Shown here: piece by piece, positions 1 through 12,631 of the stretch
Layout: each line of letters begins with the position of its first letter
How positions within the stretch are numbered: position 1 is the stretch's first letter
Source of the DNA: Siphonodentalium dalli
Lineage: Eukaryota; Mollusca; Scaphopoda; Gadilida; Siphonodentaliidae
Assembly: GCA_032622095.1 (NCBI GenBank)
Contig: CP136065.1
Location: 156,367,577 to 156,431,576 of the forward strand
DNA: 64,000 nucleotides
Reading direction: 5' to 3'
The notes under the pieces: generated by a model
The model's input: only the letters and a program-made list of their open reading frames with translations
The model's database searches: none
What the model was told of the DNA's origin: nothing
Translations under genes and position numbers: made by a program

Positions 1-1245
1 TTGTATCCTAGTTACATTTCAACAATAAATTAGCAGAACTGCACAATTTAAGTGATGCATACCATTACTTGTGACAATATTAACCCAATGGAATCAAAAT
101 TTTCACTTTGGATAAAAATGGCTGTCAAAATGGCGGCCAAAATATGGGAAATGGTCCCAGTCCCATACAATCGCTTGTAAACAAAGTTCTTGTTGATGTA
201 TACAATTTGATATTATGTCGTAAGTACATTGAACACTAACCTTTATGATGCATCTTTGTTACGTGTTACGATTACATTACCAAAATATTGGAATTTTCTC
301 TAAAAATTATAACTTATCAGGCTTGGACTATTTGGAACTATCTTTGGTATTTATTGATTTAATCTTTCTTAGATGCATCACATGGAGGTGTTTTTAGAAA
401 AAAAATACTTAAGATGGCTTGCAAAATGTCCACAAAATTTGATAGAAAAGTTGATATTTTCACATATATTCATTATTGCTCAGGTCTTCTGCAAAGGTAG
501 CAGATTGTGATTCGCTTGGCTATTAAACATGCTACTCAATCAACTGACAACTAACTGTTCTATTCTTGTTGTCCCTGTACCTTATGGGGCATGGCAATTC
601 CATTTTAAATGATGCAAAATGTAATTTAGCTGAAAACTTCTTATCGGATTCTGGCCATGTTTTGAACGGAAATGAGCAGAAATCTGAAAATAAACTGAGA
701 GGGGTATAATTATATGCCTACTCTGACCTAATAACATGTGACCATTTTTGTTCCATTTATTTGAAATATTCATAATCAATGGCATGCCTCACTTATTGTG
801 CACAGCTCTGTCCATTTCTTCTTAAAATATGACTAGAATCCTAACGGTGATTATTGGTGAAATTTCATACCAAATTCTGTAAAAATCGAATTATTGAGGG
901 ATCGGAAGGGACTGGGATCCCACGAATGGCATATTTCATTGCTTCAATAATCAGTTAACATGAACAATAGAAAATATTTCCGAACCAGGTACATAATTTT
1001 ACAGCTTAAACTGATCTAGAAGATATTGGTGAAAAAACGCCAAATTGTCCTCTTTCAGCTGCCATTTTGACGGCGATCTTGGACGGGGAGTTCCAATTTT
1101 GCCATAAACATGTGGCATTATATCTAGCAGAGTCATACTTACTGTATATATCTAATTTTAAATCGCAATTTTCATGGTAAGATTAATTGCGACATTTAAT
1201 AAATTATATAATCACGAAACGCTCTTTAAGTTCATGCTTTATTCA
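1..1245 (+). repeat. Rep-A foldback element, copy 1 (truncated by window edge)
   Basis: Bases 1-780 match, in the same orientation, the core of the copies at 11.5 and 13.6 kb (Lys-rich-looking AAAATGGC runs, CAAAATATGG). Bases about 780-1245 match the outer arm of the 13.6 kb copy in reverse orientation, including GACGGCGATCTTGGACGGGG as the reverse of the arm motif. The element is therefore arm-core-inverted arm, a non-autonomous foldback DNA transposon. Its 5' arm lies outside the window. No coding potential seen. Confidence 0.7.
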
Positions 1246-1384
1246 CAATTTGAACAATTGCCTTGGAAACTGAACTTAATCTACTCCACTAAAAGAACCC
1301 GGGACTCGGTGAGAGCCTGGGTGGATTCAGAGAGCAGATCACACTATATGTTGATGACTAACGGTAGTGATGCACTTGCAAAAT

Positions 1385-1700
1385 TTAAACGGTGAAGATT
1401 GAATCACCAACTCGTTCATGGGCGGGTTCATTAACCCCTTAAATGGCGGTATAGGTTAGAAGATCGCGAGATATTTCGGGCAAGCGGGGGGGGGCATGGA
1501 CCCGTAGACAGTATAACATGTCCAGTATGGTAGTATAAGATGCATATGCTGTGAAAAATTACTTACCGTGCCACCCATCACCGGTTTTATTAACCCTTTA
1601 ATGTCGATATTGGCTAAACGAACCGTAGCTGCGAATACTGACTCGCCATCTCGTTCACGGCCGGGTTCATTAACCCCTTAAATGACGATGTGGATCAGGA
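1385..1700. repeat. Three copies of a TTAACCCCTTAA motif in related context
   Basis: The near-palindromic word TTAACCCCTTAA or its variant occurs at 1431, 1590 and 1671, preceded twice by CTCGTTCA and GGGTTCA. This looks like the ends of small TTAA-bordered elements stacked together. A run of G lies near 1489. Family not identified. Confidence 0.4.
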
Positions 1701-2199
1701 GAGCATGGAATTATTTTTTCATATCGTATTATTCCAAACTATAATGTAGATCACTTTCCATTGGGAAATGCGTCGGAATTTTACATGTATACCTATAGTG
1801 GAAAGTGTTTTGATCTCTAGCAGAAAGATGTTATACCCATAGTAATGGGGTGTTATACCTATAGTAGAGCACACAAAAATATATCCAATATGTGTTATTA
1901 ATGAATTAGGCTATTGGCGATCTAGCTAATAAATTTCGCCATATTTGATAGAACGTCAGTGGGGTACTTTTGAATACTTCTTGCCTCAACTGCATGCCAG
2001 TTGAATTATCAAAGACCTGAATGCCACAACTCACGAAGGTTGAAGCCGAGTTCCGAGTCATGACGTTGATTTTAATGAGCATAGTTAGGCTCGGTTTAAT
2101 TTTTGTTGATATACTAGCAATGCGGGAAATGGCATTCGTGACATTAGTCAATCAACCTTGAAGCCAATGGCCCATAATTTGATGTTATTAAGCAGCTTT
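1701..2199. other. Anonymous non-coding DNA
   Basis: AT-rich sequence with no long reading frame of recognisable family and no repeat shared with the rest of the window. A short local repeat of TTATACC.ATAGT occurs near 1830-1870. Confidence 0.4.
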
Positions 2200-3265
2200 T
2201 CACTAGTCTCCTTGTTTGACTTTCTAAAAGGCCTGCTGTTACCTGGTCCTGCACCCGCTTTCATATAATGGTTACACATGACTGTTATTGGACCAGAGTA
2301 TGCATATAATAATGCCCCTCTCAGTTCATTTTCAGAGTTCTGCTCATTTCCGTTCAACAACATGGTCAGAATCCCATAAGAAGTTTTCGGCGAAATTACA
2401 TTCTGCATCATTTAAAATGAATTGTCATGCCCCATGAGGTAAAGGGACAACGAGAATGAAATACTTTGTTGCCAGTTGATTAATTAGCATGTTTAATAAC
2501 AAAGTGAATCACAATTTGCTACCTTTACAGAAAAGTAGAGAATAATGTTCGGGATATATGTAAAAAATATCAACTTTTCTATAAAATTTTGTGGACATTT
2601 TGCAAGCCATCTTGAGTATGTTTTTCTAAAAACGCCTCAATGCATTTAAGGCGGATTAAATAAAAAAATACAAAAGATTGTTCCAAATAGTCCAAGCCTG
2701 ATAAGTTAGAATTTTGAGAGAAAATTCCAATATTTTGGTAATGTAATCGTAACACTTAACAAAGATGCATCATGTTATAATTCAATGCATTTACGAAATA
2801 ACATCCAATTTTATACGTCAACCACAACTTTTTTTACAAGCGATTGTATGGCACACTGGGACCATATTTACCATTTTCAATATTTTGGCCGCCATTTTGA
2901 CAGTCATTTTTAGCCGAAGTGAACATTTTGATTCCATTTGGTTAATATTGTCACAAGTAATGGTATGCATCACTTGCTTTGTGTAGTTCTTCTCATTTCT
3001 TGTTGAAATGTGTCTAGGATACAATTTATGATTTTGGTGAAATTGTATACTGAATTCTGTAAAATTATATTTTTTAAGGATTTCAAGGGGATGGAACCAC
3101 ATGAATGACATATTTCATTGCTACAATGATCAGTTAACATGTATCAATATATCTCACAGAGTCATTCTTACTGTATATGCCTAATTTTTAATTGCATATT
3201 CCATGTGAAGAGTAATTGCGACATTTAGTAAATTATGTAATTATGAAACGCTCTTTAAATTCGGG
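2200..3265 (-). repeat. Rep-A foldback element, copy 2 (inverted)
   Basis: About 770 bases (2250-3022) are the reverse complement of bases 1-780, so copies 1 and 2 form a long imperfect inverted repeat with a 1.5 kb spacer. Bases 3020-3265 match the outer arm seen at 830-1245 in the same orientation. Non-coding; all reading frames here are short. Confidence 0.7.
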
Positions 3266-5159
3266 AAATCCCTTAAAAGAGGGGTTAAAGTGAAATTTCA
3301 GCGTGGTTCCATACCTAATATCAATTAGTATGCGAATATGTTCATATGTGCAAAATTTCATACTTTAGTCATAAAGTGAAAATTTTTGTTACTAATCTAT
3401 TCCACTATTTAACCAATATTGGAATTTAAAGGGTTAATCAAATCGGCGTTGGATGACACAGCAAATAAACGTTCGCAACCTATACTTAGTATGTATCCCA
3501 CTACCATAAGGCATCATATTATGTTGTACATGGGCCCGGCTGCCCGGGCTTGCCCGGGCTCTCCTATGTTCTTCTGATGCGACTTGTAAAAAAAATTGGA
3601 ATTATCGACAGATTTCTCCTCAATAGAAATTGTTTACTGACGATCTGTTGATTTGTATGAGTAAATATATTATTAGCCGACAAGAAATCCCTGAGCGCTA
3701 AACGTTTAGTTGATCGTTTGGCCGATTTTTAATTATAGTAAGCCGCGCGGGGGTGAAGTTATAGGAATATATCGTCCATTGTATTTTGAGCCGGATCAAT
3801 CCGAAAATTTAAGGTCTTCGGAGACAATATTCGCTGGTTAAAAATTTATCAAATGCTATGTATATGAATGGTTTTGATGGGAGTTTGTGGTATTGATTGA
3901 AAGAAGAATTCTTCGCCGATACATCCGTGGCTATATCTGTGGCATTACTGGTGTGAATGGCCTAAATTTGTCCAATTGCCGAGGGATGGTAAATAGGTGA
4001 ATTTCTACAGTTACCCTTGTCCTATTATCCTACCATTAATGTGAAGCAGGCGCGAATATAAAGGCGGCGTATACGGGCAGCGCAAATGGGGGGGGGGGAC
4101 AGCGGAGCGCGTTACATGCCCTGTGGTTTTATTAGAGTGTATAATGTATAATGAATATCAACATTTTGTGTATTTATCGATGTGAATTTATATGTATGTA
4201 CATGTATATTATGTATGTTCAATTGACGCATATATGCGTTTGAAAGACTGGTGTGTGGAAGTCATGGGCATAGCACGAACTTCAATAATATATACTTGGT
4301 GACTCACTTCACTGTCTTTGAATTATTGTGGTCTATATAATCGTTTTAGTCGCCGTCCAATATCACGACACTGTTAGGTTTTTTTCTCGGAAAAAGTTTA
4401 ATTGCGCCTGGAAAATCATTCAACTTCACGCAGAAACCACTTATCAAACAACAAACAAATTCCCCACATTCACGAATCAGGCTACCTGTCATGTGTGGGT
4501 TCATAATGCCACGCTTATCATGATTAAAACCATCTTCGCCATCGCTCTATGACCGGTTTATGCTGGCCTTGTGTACCGTGCATTTCACTGAGACAGCGGT
4601 ACCCGGCACATGTAAATTAACGTAATGTGATGGTCGAGTGACCTACATTATACATACCTTCGAACAGTACCATAATAATTGGCGTAGCATAATATATTAT
4701 TTTTTGTCGAACACTTAAACAAGAATAACTCATAAAATAACCTGCATGACTGCGCTAGAAATTGCACACCAAACGGCGATGGCATCCAATAGTAGATAAA
4801 ATGGCCACAGCCAATCGACTCTTTCTGAATAACGTCGATCAACTCAATTAGTACCCCGCTGGCTGGGGTCATTTAGTCGGTTTGTGTGTATGATTCTCCG
4901 TACTTGTAATCTACATGTACTTTATTTCTTTTCCAGGGAGGTCGACTGTATATATTGTCATTTGCAATCGGAAATAATATTCCCTCTGTGTTGTAAGTAT
5001 ACTAACTATTGTGTTGTGTAACCCTTGTGTATTAGTGCCCAAACGTATGGTCCGATTCTATTGAAACGCCGTACATGTTACTAAGGTGACGTACGGACCA
5101 GACGCCAACCTAACCTATTACACCAGTCCTGTTAATCTAAATCATGTAAGCCGAAAATT
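3266..5159. other. Anonymous intergenic DNA
   Basis: No gene or shared repeat recognised. It holds a short GCCCGGGCTT tandem near 3538-3560 and an 11-base G run at 4088-4098. A 74-residue frame at 4328-4552 has no recognisable family. Confidence 0.4.
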
Positions 5160-5520
5160 GGGTAATCATGCAAATAACCAACATATTCTCCCTAAAATCC
5201 GCACATTATCTACTTATAAACTTGTTTTAGGTTGATAATCTGCTGAGAATCTCCTCATTTTAAGTCGGTAATGTGCTGAAAATGAAAAGCATTTTAGTCA
5301 CATTATGGTAATTTATGGACTCATAATGAAGCGATTATAAGCAGATTATGTGCGCACAATGACATAAATAATTTCGTGTGTACGCTCTTTAACATGTGTT
5401 TTAATTGTAGCCAGCGAAATAAAACGAAATAACGGACACGACTCCATTATCTGCTTATTTCAGATCATATTATATACCTAATTCACTTTATAGGTCGATT
5501 ATGTGCGTATTTGCGCCAGG
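5160..5520. repeat. Rep-N AT-rich MITE-like repeat
   Basis: Carries ATCCGCACATTAT, GCATTTTAGTCACATTAT and AAGAGCGTA-type words also found at 35.3, 60.8 and 63.4 kb. The copy at 63.37 kb shares the left half almost word for word. Borders are not resolved. Confidence 0.55.
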
Positions 5521-5589
5521 ATATGTTGAAATAACATAGGAAATTACTTCTCTTCACATGTATCGTTAACAAACGCTATCCGGTTGCTG

Positions 5590-5815
5590 CATCATAAACC
5601 CTCTTTGACTCTTTCTTTACTAAATACTATGAAATCTTCAGATGATAAATTTGAATATGAGCATTTCCATGCACGAATTAATATATGTTCTTCTGCTTGT
5701 AGTCTACTTACATAAATTATCCTGAACATCCTTCCAAATGAATAATAGACTGTTCCAATGTATTATTTAATAACTGATGGGAGAATCCATTTAGCAAAGA
5801 AAGGATTAAAGACAT
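5590..5815. repeat. TTAA-4 MITE, diverged copy
   Basis: Begins with TTTACTAAATACT and ends with TTTAGCAAAGAAAGGATTAA, which are the diverged terminal words of the family best seen at 25.5 kb. Internal words GAATAATAGACTGTTCC and GTGGGAGAATCC-like are shared. The central hairpin of the family is not preserved. Confidence 0.55.
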
Positions 5816-6190
5816 ATAATGTGGACTTATATCAGCGAATAAATCTGATACATTAATACCCCAAACACTATTTCAGCTGCGCTGGAATAAGGTAGCAATC
5901 AACTAAGATTGTCGAAAATGCCAACTACATTTAAGAAAACACAGAGTTTGAACTCAAGTACGCACAAATATCAATAATTACTCCTTTATTCGGGACGAAA
6001 AATTGGGTAATTAATAAGCATAAGACAATTATTCTGCTATAAAGTAGTAACTGTTTGCAAACATTTATAACAATGACGTTTTATGGCCGTATGGATATCA
6101 ACTTTATGGAAATAATTAATTTTGACATGATTCTTTGCTACTCCGTTCTGAACACTTCATCCAGGTGTTCCACATCATCGTTTAAGTTAA

Positions 6191-6437
6191 CCCTTCCATG
6201 ACGAGAGCTTCCTGAAATTTTGCGAAAACCCCCGTCCCAATGCATGCTCTTGTATATGCGAGTCTCCTATAGGGAGCCTCACAAATATAAGATAAAACAT
6301 TGGCCTAACGATATTTACCTTGACCTTGTAAGCCATGCAGTGCATTCTCTTATATATGTGCGAGACTCCCCATATAAGAGAATGCACTAGCACGTTATCA
6401 TTAATGCAACACCATCACAGCTCCCGTCATGAAAGGG
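6191..6437 (+). mobile_element. TTAA-3 MITE, complete copy
   Basis: A 247-base element with inverted termini CCCTTCCATGACGAGAGC and GCTCCCGTCATGAAAGGG. TTAA lies directly at the left border (6187-6190); the right border reads TTGG, a decayed TTAA. Inside are palindromic words such as TATGCGAGTCTCC and GAGAATGCACT. Two further full or partial copies lie at 54.1, 12.5 and 62.2 kb. TTAA targets and a CCCTTT start fit piggyBac-like MITEs, which is an inference. Confidence 0.8.
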
Positions 6438-6441
6438 TTGG

Positions 6442-6955
6442 AACAAGTGAAAGCAATCCGCGGATTAGAGTTAATTTTGTTTAAAATCTCTGCGTGATTT
6501 CATCTAATAGTAATCGTGGCCATCGACCTATTTCCTTCTTCCTGAATAAATATTCACGTAGTTTGCAAGAATTACATTTAGTTATGCTAAATTAGCCCGT
6601 AAACCGTGCCTTTGAGTACTATAGGGTATGGAGGTTAAAACAAATTGTGTTCATCCGACGCCTATTATTTCCGAGAGAGGTATGATAATATCCAGCCGAG
6701 GAGCGGATAGTGGGCCAACCTCTATAACCTCAACAAGGCCGGTATTTCTATTCCGAAATGGTATCGGACAGACTGTGTGCCGCTACCTGCATTCCCAGTA
6801 CCATTAACATCACGAATCGACCATCACATTAACGGCATCAATGCCATGATCAATGCCCTGAAAATTATTTTGAGAGCAAAGAATATCAGACATATCGAAA
6901 AACGTACTGAATAAATTTCGTACCTCCGCTTCTCTCATGGTGTAATGTTAAGGGG
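6442..6955. other. Anonymous intergenic DNA
   Basis: Nothing recognised: no frame with family resemblance and no repeat shared with the window. Confidence 0.4.
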
Positions 6956-6960
6956 TGACA

Positions 6961-7633
6961 CTGCGTCGCATCAGAACTAGAAGGTCGTAACTCCATTGTT
7001 GGCGGGAAATGAGTATTTGATATCATTCGAATCGTAAGAAAAAATCCAATCCGATGGGCCAAACTGTTTTTGCATTGGATGGCAAGTATTCTCACAAACC
7101 AATGACACAAATGTCGTATCTCCAGCGATCTTCACAATTATTCGTGCTATAAGGTCGTATATCCAACAGCAGCCAATCGGATGCGTCAGGTTGTCCACAT
7201 GACTTCTGTTTTGTGTTTGTAAATTCTGAAATGTGTGATCATTTGGTGATTTAAATTTTGTGATCCACAAATTTATGTATGATGATGATGCACATGAGTG
7301 AATAATCATAATGTAGAATAGGCACTTTTTAGTTCATAGACACATGCGATTGCCACCATATTTAGCTTAATCTGTATTTATTAGCACAACTTCCGTCACG
7401 GTCGTATCTCCAAACAAGTTACATGTATTGCTTTTTAAAAGAAAACGAGGGAGTAAAACAGAAAAAATATATGGTTCAATGGACAGCTAATGCAAGTTTT
7501 CATTGGGATAAATATAACAATACGTCATGATTTGACAACATTATGAGAAATGTTGTCTGAAAACTTCAACCTTCATTTTCTCGGAAAGTTGAAAATGTGA
7601 GTTACGACCTTATAGTTCTGATGCAACGAAGTC
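6961..7633 (+). mobile_element. Non-autonomous TIR element with internal GTCGTA motif
   Basis: The left end reads CATCAGAACTAGAAGGTCGT and the right end is its inverse with one change (CATCAGAACTATAAGGTCGT). The pair spans about 670 bases. The core GGTCGTA followed by ACTCC or TCTCC recurs inside near 7112, 7150 and 7405, so the TIR motif is repeated subterminally. No transposase frame. Target duplication not resolved. Confidence 0.65.
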
Positions 7634-7842
7634 TGTGCTGGGCACGCTGTTTGTTCGAGACGCTACCCGTGTGCACGTGTAGAACCCTATCGCGACGAAT
7701 ATAAGGTTAAAAGTAAAAGTATTTGCTTACAAACACGACACATTTGCGCATGGAAGTCATGATTGCAAATTCAATACTGTTACATCAACATTTGTAATCA
7801 TTGCAAATACAATACATATACAAAGTAGGATGGCATAACGTA
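7634..7842. other. Short anonymous spacer
   Basis: No feature recognised. Confidence 0.3.
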
Positions 7843-7962
7843 CAGTAATGCCCTAAATAATCGACTCCTTAACCACGGCATAATTATGGGTAACCTTTCA
7901 GGATTTAGTCGGAAATATGGCTTGTTACCATTCACCGGAAAGCTCTCAGTTATCAGACGTTA
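7843..7962 (+). repeat. Half of the palindromic TA-MITE seen at 61.4 kb
   Basis: Starts with TA then CAGTAATGCCCTAA and continues through GGATTTAGTCGGAAATATGG, matching the left arm of the hairpin at 61448. The right arm is absent, so this is a one-armed remnant. Confidence 0.75.
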
Positions 7963-8835
7963 TCATTTTTAAATCGCACAGTCGACGTGTTTGGAATTGA
8001 GGTATGTTGTGTTTTTTTTTATATTTGTAATTGAGATCAAACATATACATCATAATCACATTAATTCGAAAAAATAAAAGACGATAATTTGTTTTACATA
8101 GACATAGGTGCTAAGCAATCTCGTTGGTTAGACTAAGATTATGAGGACACCTGGTTATCATACCTCCATGAAGATACGGATGTTTTAAAGAAATGTCCGT
8201 GGTGCTATACTGACTAATTATTATCAGTTTAAAAGAAAAGTTGCTATACACCAACTACATGTGCCCGTCAGGGAGCGAGATTTTAAGTTGTTTATGTTAA
8301 GTTATAAATATGTTCTAAAAAATAAAGAAATCCTTTGTATCGGGCAGATGTAACCTTGCCAGAGTGTCAGTATTTGATGATCATGAAAATGTGTGAAAAG
8401 TCATGTGCTGCTGATTCTTTTATTTTATCTCAGAAAAAACTATATGCACATTGTGTCCACTATTTTTGAACAGGCCATCTATACATTTACATCTCTCTTG
8501 ACAAACTGCATCTGTTTTGTGGAAAATATCTTATGTTATTAGAATGTTATTAGAATGTTATTAGCTGTGTTATTAGAATACATGAGCCATTCTAACTTGC
8601 CATCCTCTTGCGGTTCCTCATTTTGCAAGAAATATGTATCTATTAAATAGAATGATAAATATATTTTTAATGCTTTCTTCTATGTATCTGCTTTGCTAGC
8701 TCACTATTTGAAGGCCCTTACTCCCATCCGCATATAAATATAACAGTTGAGAAGATACCACTGTTAAAGGGACTTCATTCGGTCACCATTAAATTTTGTC
8801 GAGGTGACTAAAACATTCTTATCAATGACAGTGCC
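7963..8835. other. Anonymous DNA with a small tandem repeat
   Basis: Four consecutive copies of TGTTATTAGAA or close variants lie at about 8533-8579. The rest shows no coding frame or repeat family. Confidence 0.4.
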
Positions 8836-8839
8836 CCTC

Positions 8840-10745
8840 ACCTCTCCAACCCTGACCAAAACGGCACCAAATATGGCGTCTTTAACACACATGATTTGAT
8901 TTCTTGTATCAACGGAGAATAACGTGGTTCAATATGGTGGGAATTAGAGCTAAACATAATTGTATCAGCTTTGGTGCCCCAAACGTCGCCACTTTTGACA
9001 TATTTAAACCACGTCCATTAGACTCCTGGCAGCATTGAGGGATTATATATCAGTTTGGTGGTAATCGGCAACTAAACAAATTATTAAAATATTTTTTTGT
9101 CAGCTGTTTTGTCCCTCTCCCGCTACTTGCACCCTGACACGAACGGCATCATATCATGGAGATGATTATGTATACATTTGGTGACAAAAATAGTTCATCA
9201 TTTTTGCTTCCCCTCCCCTTTTCTGCCCTTGACACCAAAAGTGTCTCTTTAGAAAATATTAGCCCTCACCATTATCTTTCTCGTAAATAGTTCCCCGTTA
9301 GAATCCTTTGGTGACATCTAGGTGGTCCCCATTCACATGAATTTATATAGAACACAGACAGAATGTGGCGTCTTTTCACGCACGCTTTGATTCCTCGTAT
9401 AACTGGAGAAGAAACTTTATTAATTTGGTGAACGTTTGGCGCTAAACATATTTGGATCAGTTTTCGTGACACCGCACTCCAAATCCCTGACTCAAGCGGC
9501 GCAACTTTTGACATCTTTAGACCACACAATTCGACTCATAATGAAAATGAATATATATATAAAATTGGTGGAAATCGGCGACTAACCAAATTAGTGATTC
9601 CATCTCTCACTCAAATGGAACCAAATTTGCGTATTTAAACCACACGATTAGATTCGTCGTATCAAGGGGAAGAATATGTATCAATTTGGTGGAAATCGGC
9701 GCTAAATGCTTTTGTTTTTATCAGTTTTGCTGTCTCTCTCCCCAACATGCACCCCTGAAACGAATGGTCGCACTTTTGACATCTATAAAATCGGCGACTA
9801 AACAAATTCTTACTAAGTTTACCGCATCCCCAATATATCACCCAAACGCACCACTTTGGCGTCTTTGAATCACACGATTATATTCCTCATATCATGGAGA
9901 AGAATGTGTATCAATTTGGTTAAATCGGCGCTAAAAATGTTTTTATCAAATGTGTTCCTATCTCCACTTCTGTGTACCCCTGACTCGAACGACGGCACTT
10001 TTGTCATCGTTAAACCACACCAATAGATTACTCATATGATAGAGATGATTATGTATAAGTTTGGTGGAAATCGGTGCCACGTTTGACATATTTAGACCAC
10101 ACGATAGATTCCTGATATATGTATAAGTTTGGTGGTAATCGGCGACTAAACCAATTTAGCCCCCCCCCCCAATCTCTCATCAAAACGGGACCAATTTGGC
10201 GTCTTTAAATCACATGATTTGATTCCTTTATCATGGACAAAAATGTGTATCAATCTGGTGGAAATCGGCGCTAAAATGTGTTTATCAATTGTGGTGAGTC
10301 TCTGCCCTTCTGTGCACCCCTGACTCGAATGGTGCCACTTTTGACACCGTTAAACCACACCAATAGATTCCTGATATGATGGAGATGGTTATGTATACGC
10401 TTGGTGGAAATCGGTGCCACGTTTGACATCTTTAAACCACACGGTCAATTATGGTGCCCGTCTCCCATTCCATGCACTCCTTACTCGAACGGCGCCACTT
10501 TTGTCATATTTCAACCACACCAATATATTCCTTATATCATGGATATGATTATGCATAAGTTTGGTGGAAATGGGCGACAAAACAAATTTGCTGCCCCTCC
10601 CCTTTTCTGCCACCGACAAGAACAGCGTCACTTTTGAAAAATATAACCAGCACCATTATCTTCCTCGTAAAAAGCTACCCATGTTAGACCACTATGGTGT
10701 CATATATAGATGATCCAACGTGATTTTTTATAGAACACAGACAGA
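8840..10745 (+). repeat. Degenerate higher-order tandem array
   Basis: The word TTTGGTGGAAATCGGCG or variants recurs at about 9055, 9565, 9685, 9783, 9913, 10058, 10130, 10250, 10400 and 10558. Copies followed by GCTAAA and by ACTAAAC tend to alternate, giving a dimeric unit. Between them recur CCACACGATTAGATTCC and TCATGGAGAAGAATGTG. The block 9240-9365 reappears at 10625-10745, so the array is two larger copies. Every frame is broken by indels; short frames here are shadows of the repeat. Confidence 0.75.
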
Positions 10746-10780
10746 CAGACAGACATTCGCACAAATATATATAGATATTG
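10730..10780 (+). repeat. (CAGA)n microsatellite and terminal tail
   Basis: GAACACAGACAGACAGACAG is followed by CATTCGCACAAATATATATA. This is the end of the preceding array. The same GAACACAGACAG word closes the first large copy at about 9350. Confidence 0.7.
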
Positions 10781-11214
10781 TCTCAAGCAGTAAGACGTAC
10801 TGCAATGCAATGTACGCAAAACATAGATGACCAAACGCGGCACTGTATCACTGTTTGCGAACCTAGGTATCAGCAGACCAAGGCAACGAATATGAGTTCC
10901 CTGTAGTACCGAAGCCGTTCCTATAGCACTCCGCTCAATTCAGAAGTAGTTATGAGTGGATTTCTTTTGAAGAATCACCGTTATTAACACTCGGCTAGAA
11001 CTTCCTGTACTTCTGTTGGACATTACACCCTTCAAATGAAAGGATATGAAGCCTTTCGCCAAGGATTAGTTCGTCTGTAACTTCCATTCATCAGTCTTTG
11101 AACAGGAATTAATGGATCTTCAGTCTCAATCAATGACGCAACCAACTGGAAATGAATAATTGACCATGCCGTTGTGTAACGATACAAACTACACATTGAT
11201 GAGTGGTTCCATTA
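10781..11214. other. Anonymous intergenic DNA
   Basis: No recognisable gene or shared repeat. Confidence 0.4.
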
Positions 11215-11375
11215 GGAAATGTCTAGATAATAAGTTCAACAAACGGCCATATGTTGTTTATTGAACTTATTATCTGAACATGTCCCACCAAAGAATATGA
11301 AATAGTTGTGTATTTGTATTAGCTTTTCGCCTGTCTGTCACCTGATTTCTTACCTGAAAATCCATCCTAATAGAG
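11215..11375. repeat. TTAA-4 MITE fragment with its central hairpin
   Basis: Contains the family hairpin: AGATAATAAGTTCAACAAAC, a short loop, then the inverse. It is followed by CACCAAAGAATATGAAATAG, also found after the hairpin at 25.6 kb. Both outer ends are missing; the right side is cut by a Rep-J end. Confidence 0.65.
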
Positions 11376-11475
11376 ACCTTTCGCAAAAATCACTATTACG
11401 ATTACGGATAGGACATATTGTCATAGTAAGTTTGACATCATCACAATTTACCTACAATGGCTAATTGGTGTATTA
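11376..11475 (+). repeat. Rep-J terminal fragment
   Basis: AGAGACCTTTCGCAAAAATC followed by ACTATTACGATTACGGATAG is the end motif shared with 13.3, 17.9 and 18.4 kb. It sits directly before a Rep-A start, as it does at 13.3-13.6 kb. Confidence 0.55.
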
Positions 11476-12450
11476 GTCTGGTCGATAAACTCAAATTTTA
11501 GGGTCAACCTAGAAAAAATTCGCATTAAGTTGTTTTTTATACCATTTTGAAGAGGAAGCTCTCCTCTATAACATATCCAAAATCCGCTAAAATCCGCTTT
11601 GAGCATTTTTTGTAATTCAAGATGGCTGCCATTTTCATATAAGTCAGATTGATGCAATTATAGTGAGAACATCTTGTCATATGTATACACATGTATACAT
11701 TTTTGTGAAATATGCTGTTCGTGGGGTCCACACCCCTTCCGATCACTCAAAAATTCAAGTTTACAAAACGCGGTATAACATTTCACAAAAGATCCCCTTT
11801 GGTATTCTGGTCATATTTCACCAAGAAGTGGGAAGAACTTTGCAATGTAAGTGATGCATTCTATATCTTATTGATATTTGAACTCAATGGTACCAAAATT
11901 GTCACTTTGGCTCAAAATGGCTGTCAAAATGGCCGTCAAAATATGGAAAATTATAATTATTATCCCAGCGTGCCATGCAACCGCTTACAGGTTGTGATGA
12001 TGTACACAAATGACTATTCTGTCTTATATACATTGAATACCAACATGTCTCATGCACCTTGATTAATTTTTACTATTTACTATTCTGTAATTACCAGAAT
12101 TATGGGATTTATTCTATCAAAAACAACATCAAACTCGGCAAAAAAAATAACTTTTCATGTTTGGACCATTTTTGTCAAGTAAAATGGAACTATCTTAGTA
12201 TCAAAGGTTCTTTTTATTTTGATATGCCTTAAATATGGCATAGTGTGGTGCTTTAGACAATATTACTCAAGATGACTTGCAAAATGGCAACCAAATTTGG
12301 TAAAAAGTTTATATTCCGAACACTGTTCTCTGCTGTTCCGAAATGGTAGCAAATTGTGGCTCACTTGGTTATTAAACATGCTACTTAATCAACTGACAAC
12401 TTAATCTTATATTATGGTTGTCCCAGAAAACCTTATGAGGTACGACAAAT
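11476..12450 (+). repeat. Rep-A foldback element, copy 3
   Basis: Starts with GTCTGGTCGATAAA, as at 13621. It runs through AAAATCCGCTAAAATCCGC, CAAGATGGCTGCCATTTTC, ACAAAACGCGGTATAACATT and the core shared with copy 1 up to CAACTGACAACTTAATC. The part corresponding to 13890-14060 of copy 4 is missing, an internal deletion. The right arm is lost and the sequence runs into a truncated TTAA-3 element. Frames of 69-116 residues here are not genes. Confidence 0.75.
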
Positions 12451-12462
12451 TCACTAGATATC

Positions 12463-12630
12463 CTCTATGGCCTAACAATATTTACCTTGACCTTTTGAGT
12501 CAGTGCATTTACTTATATATGCGAGGCTCCCTATGCGAGAGTCGCATAAAATTATATAAGAGAATGCACTGGCACAGGGTCTTTAATGTTGCACCAGCGA
12601 GCTCCCGTCGTGAAATTCGGTTATATGATT
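12463..12630 (+). repeat. TTAA-3 MITE, 5'-truncated
   Basis: From GGCCTAACAATATTTACCTT to GAGCTCCCGTCGTGAAATTC it matches the right two-thirds of the copy at 6191-6437. The left terminus is replaced by Rep-A sequence. Confidence 0.7.
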
Positions 12631-12631
12631 A

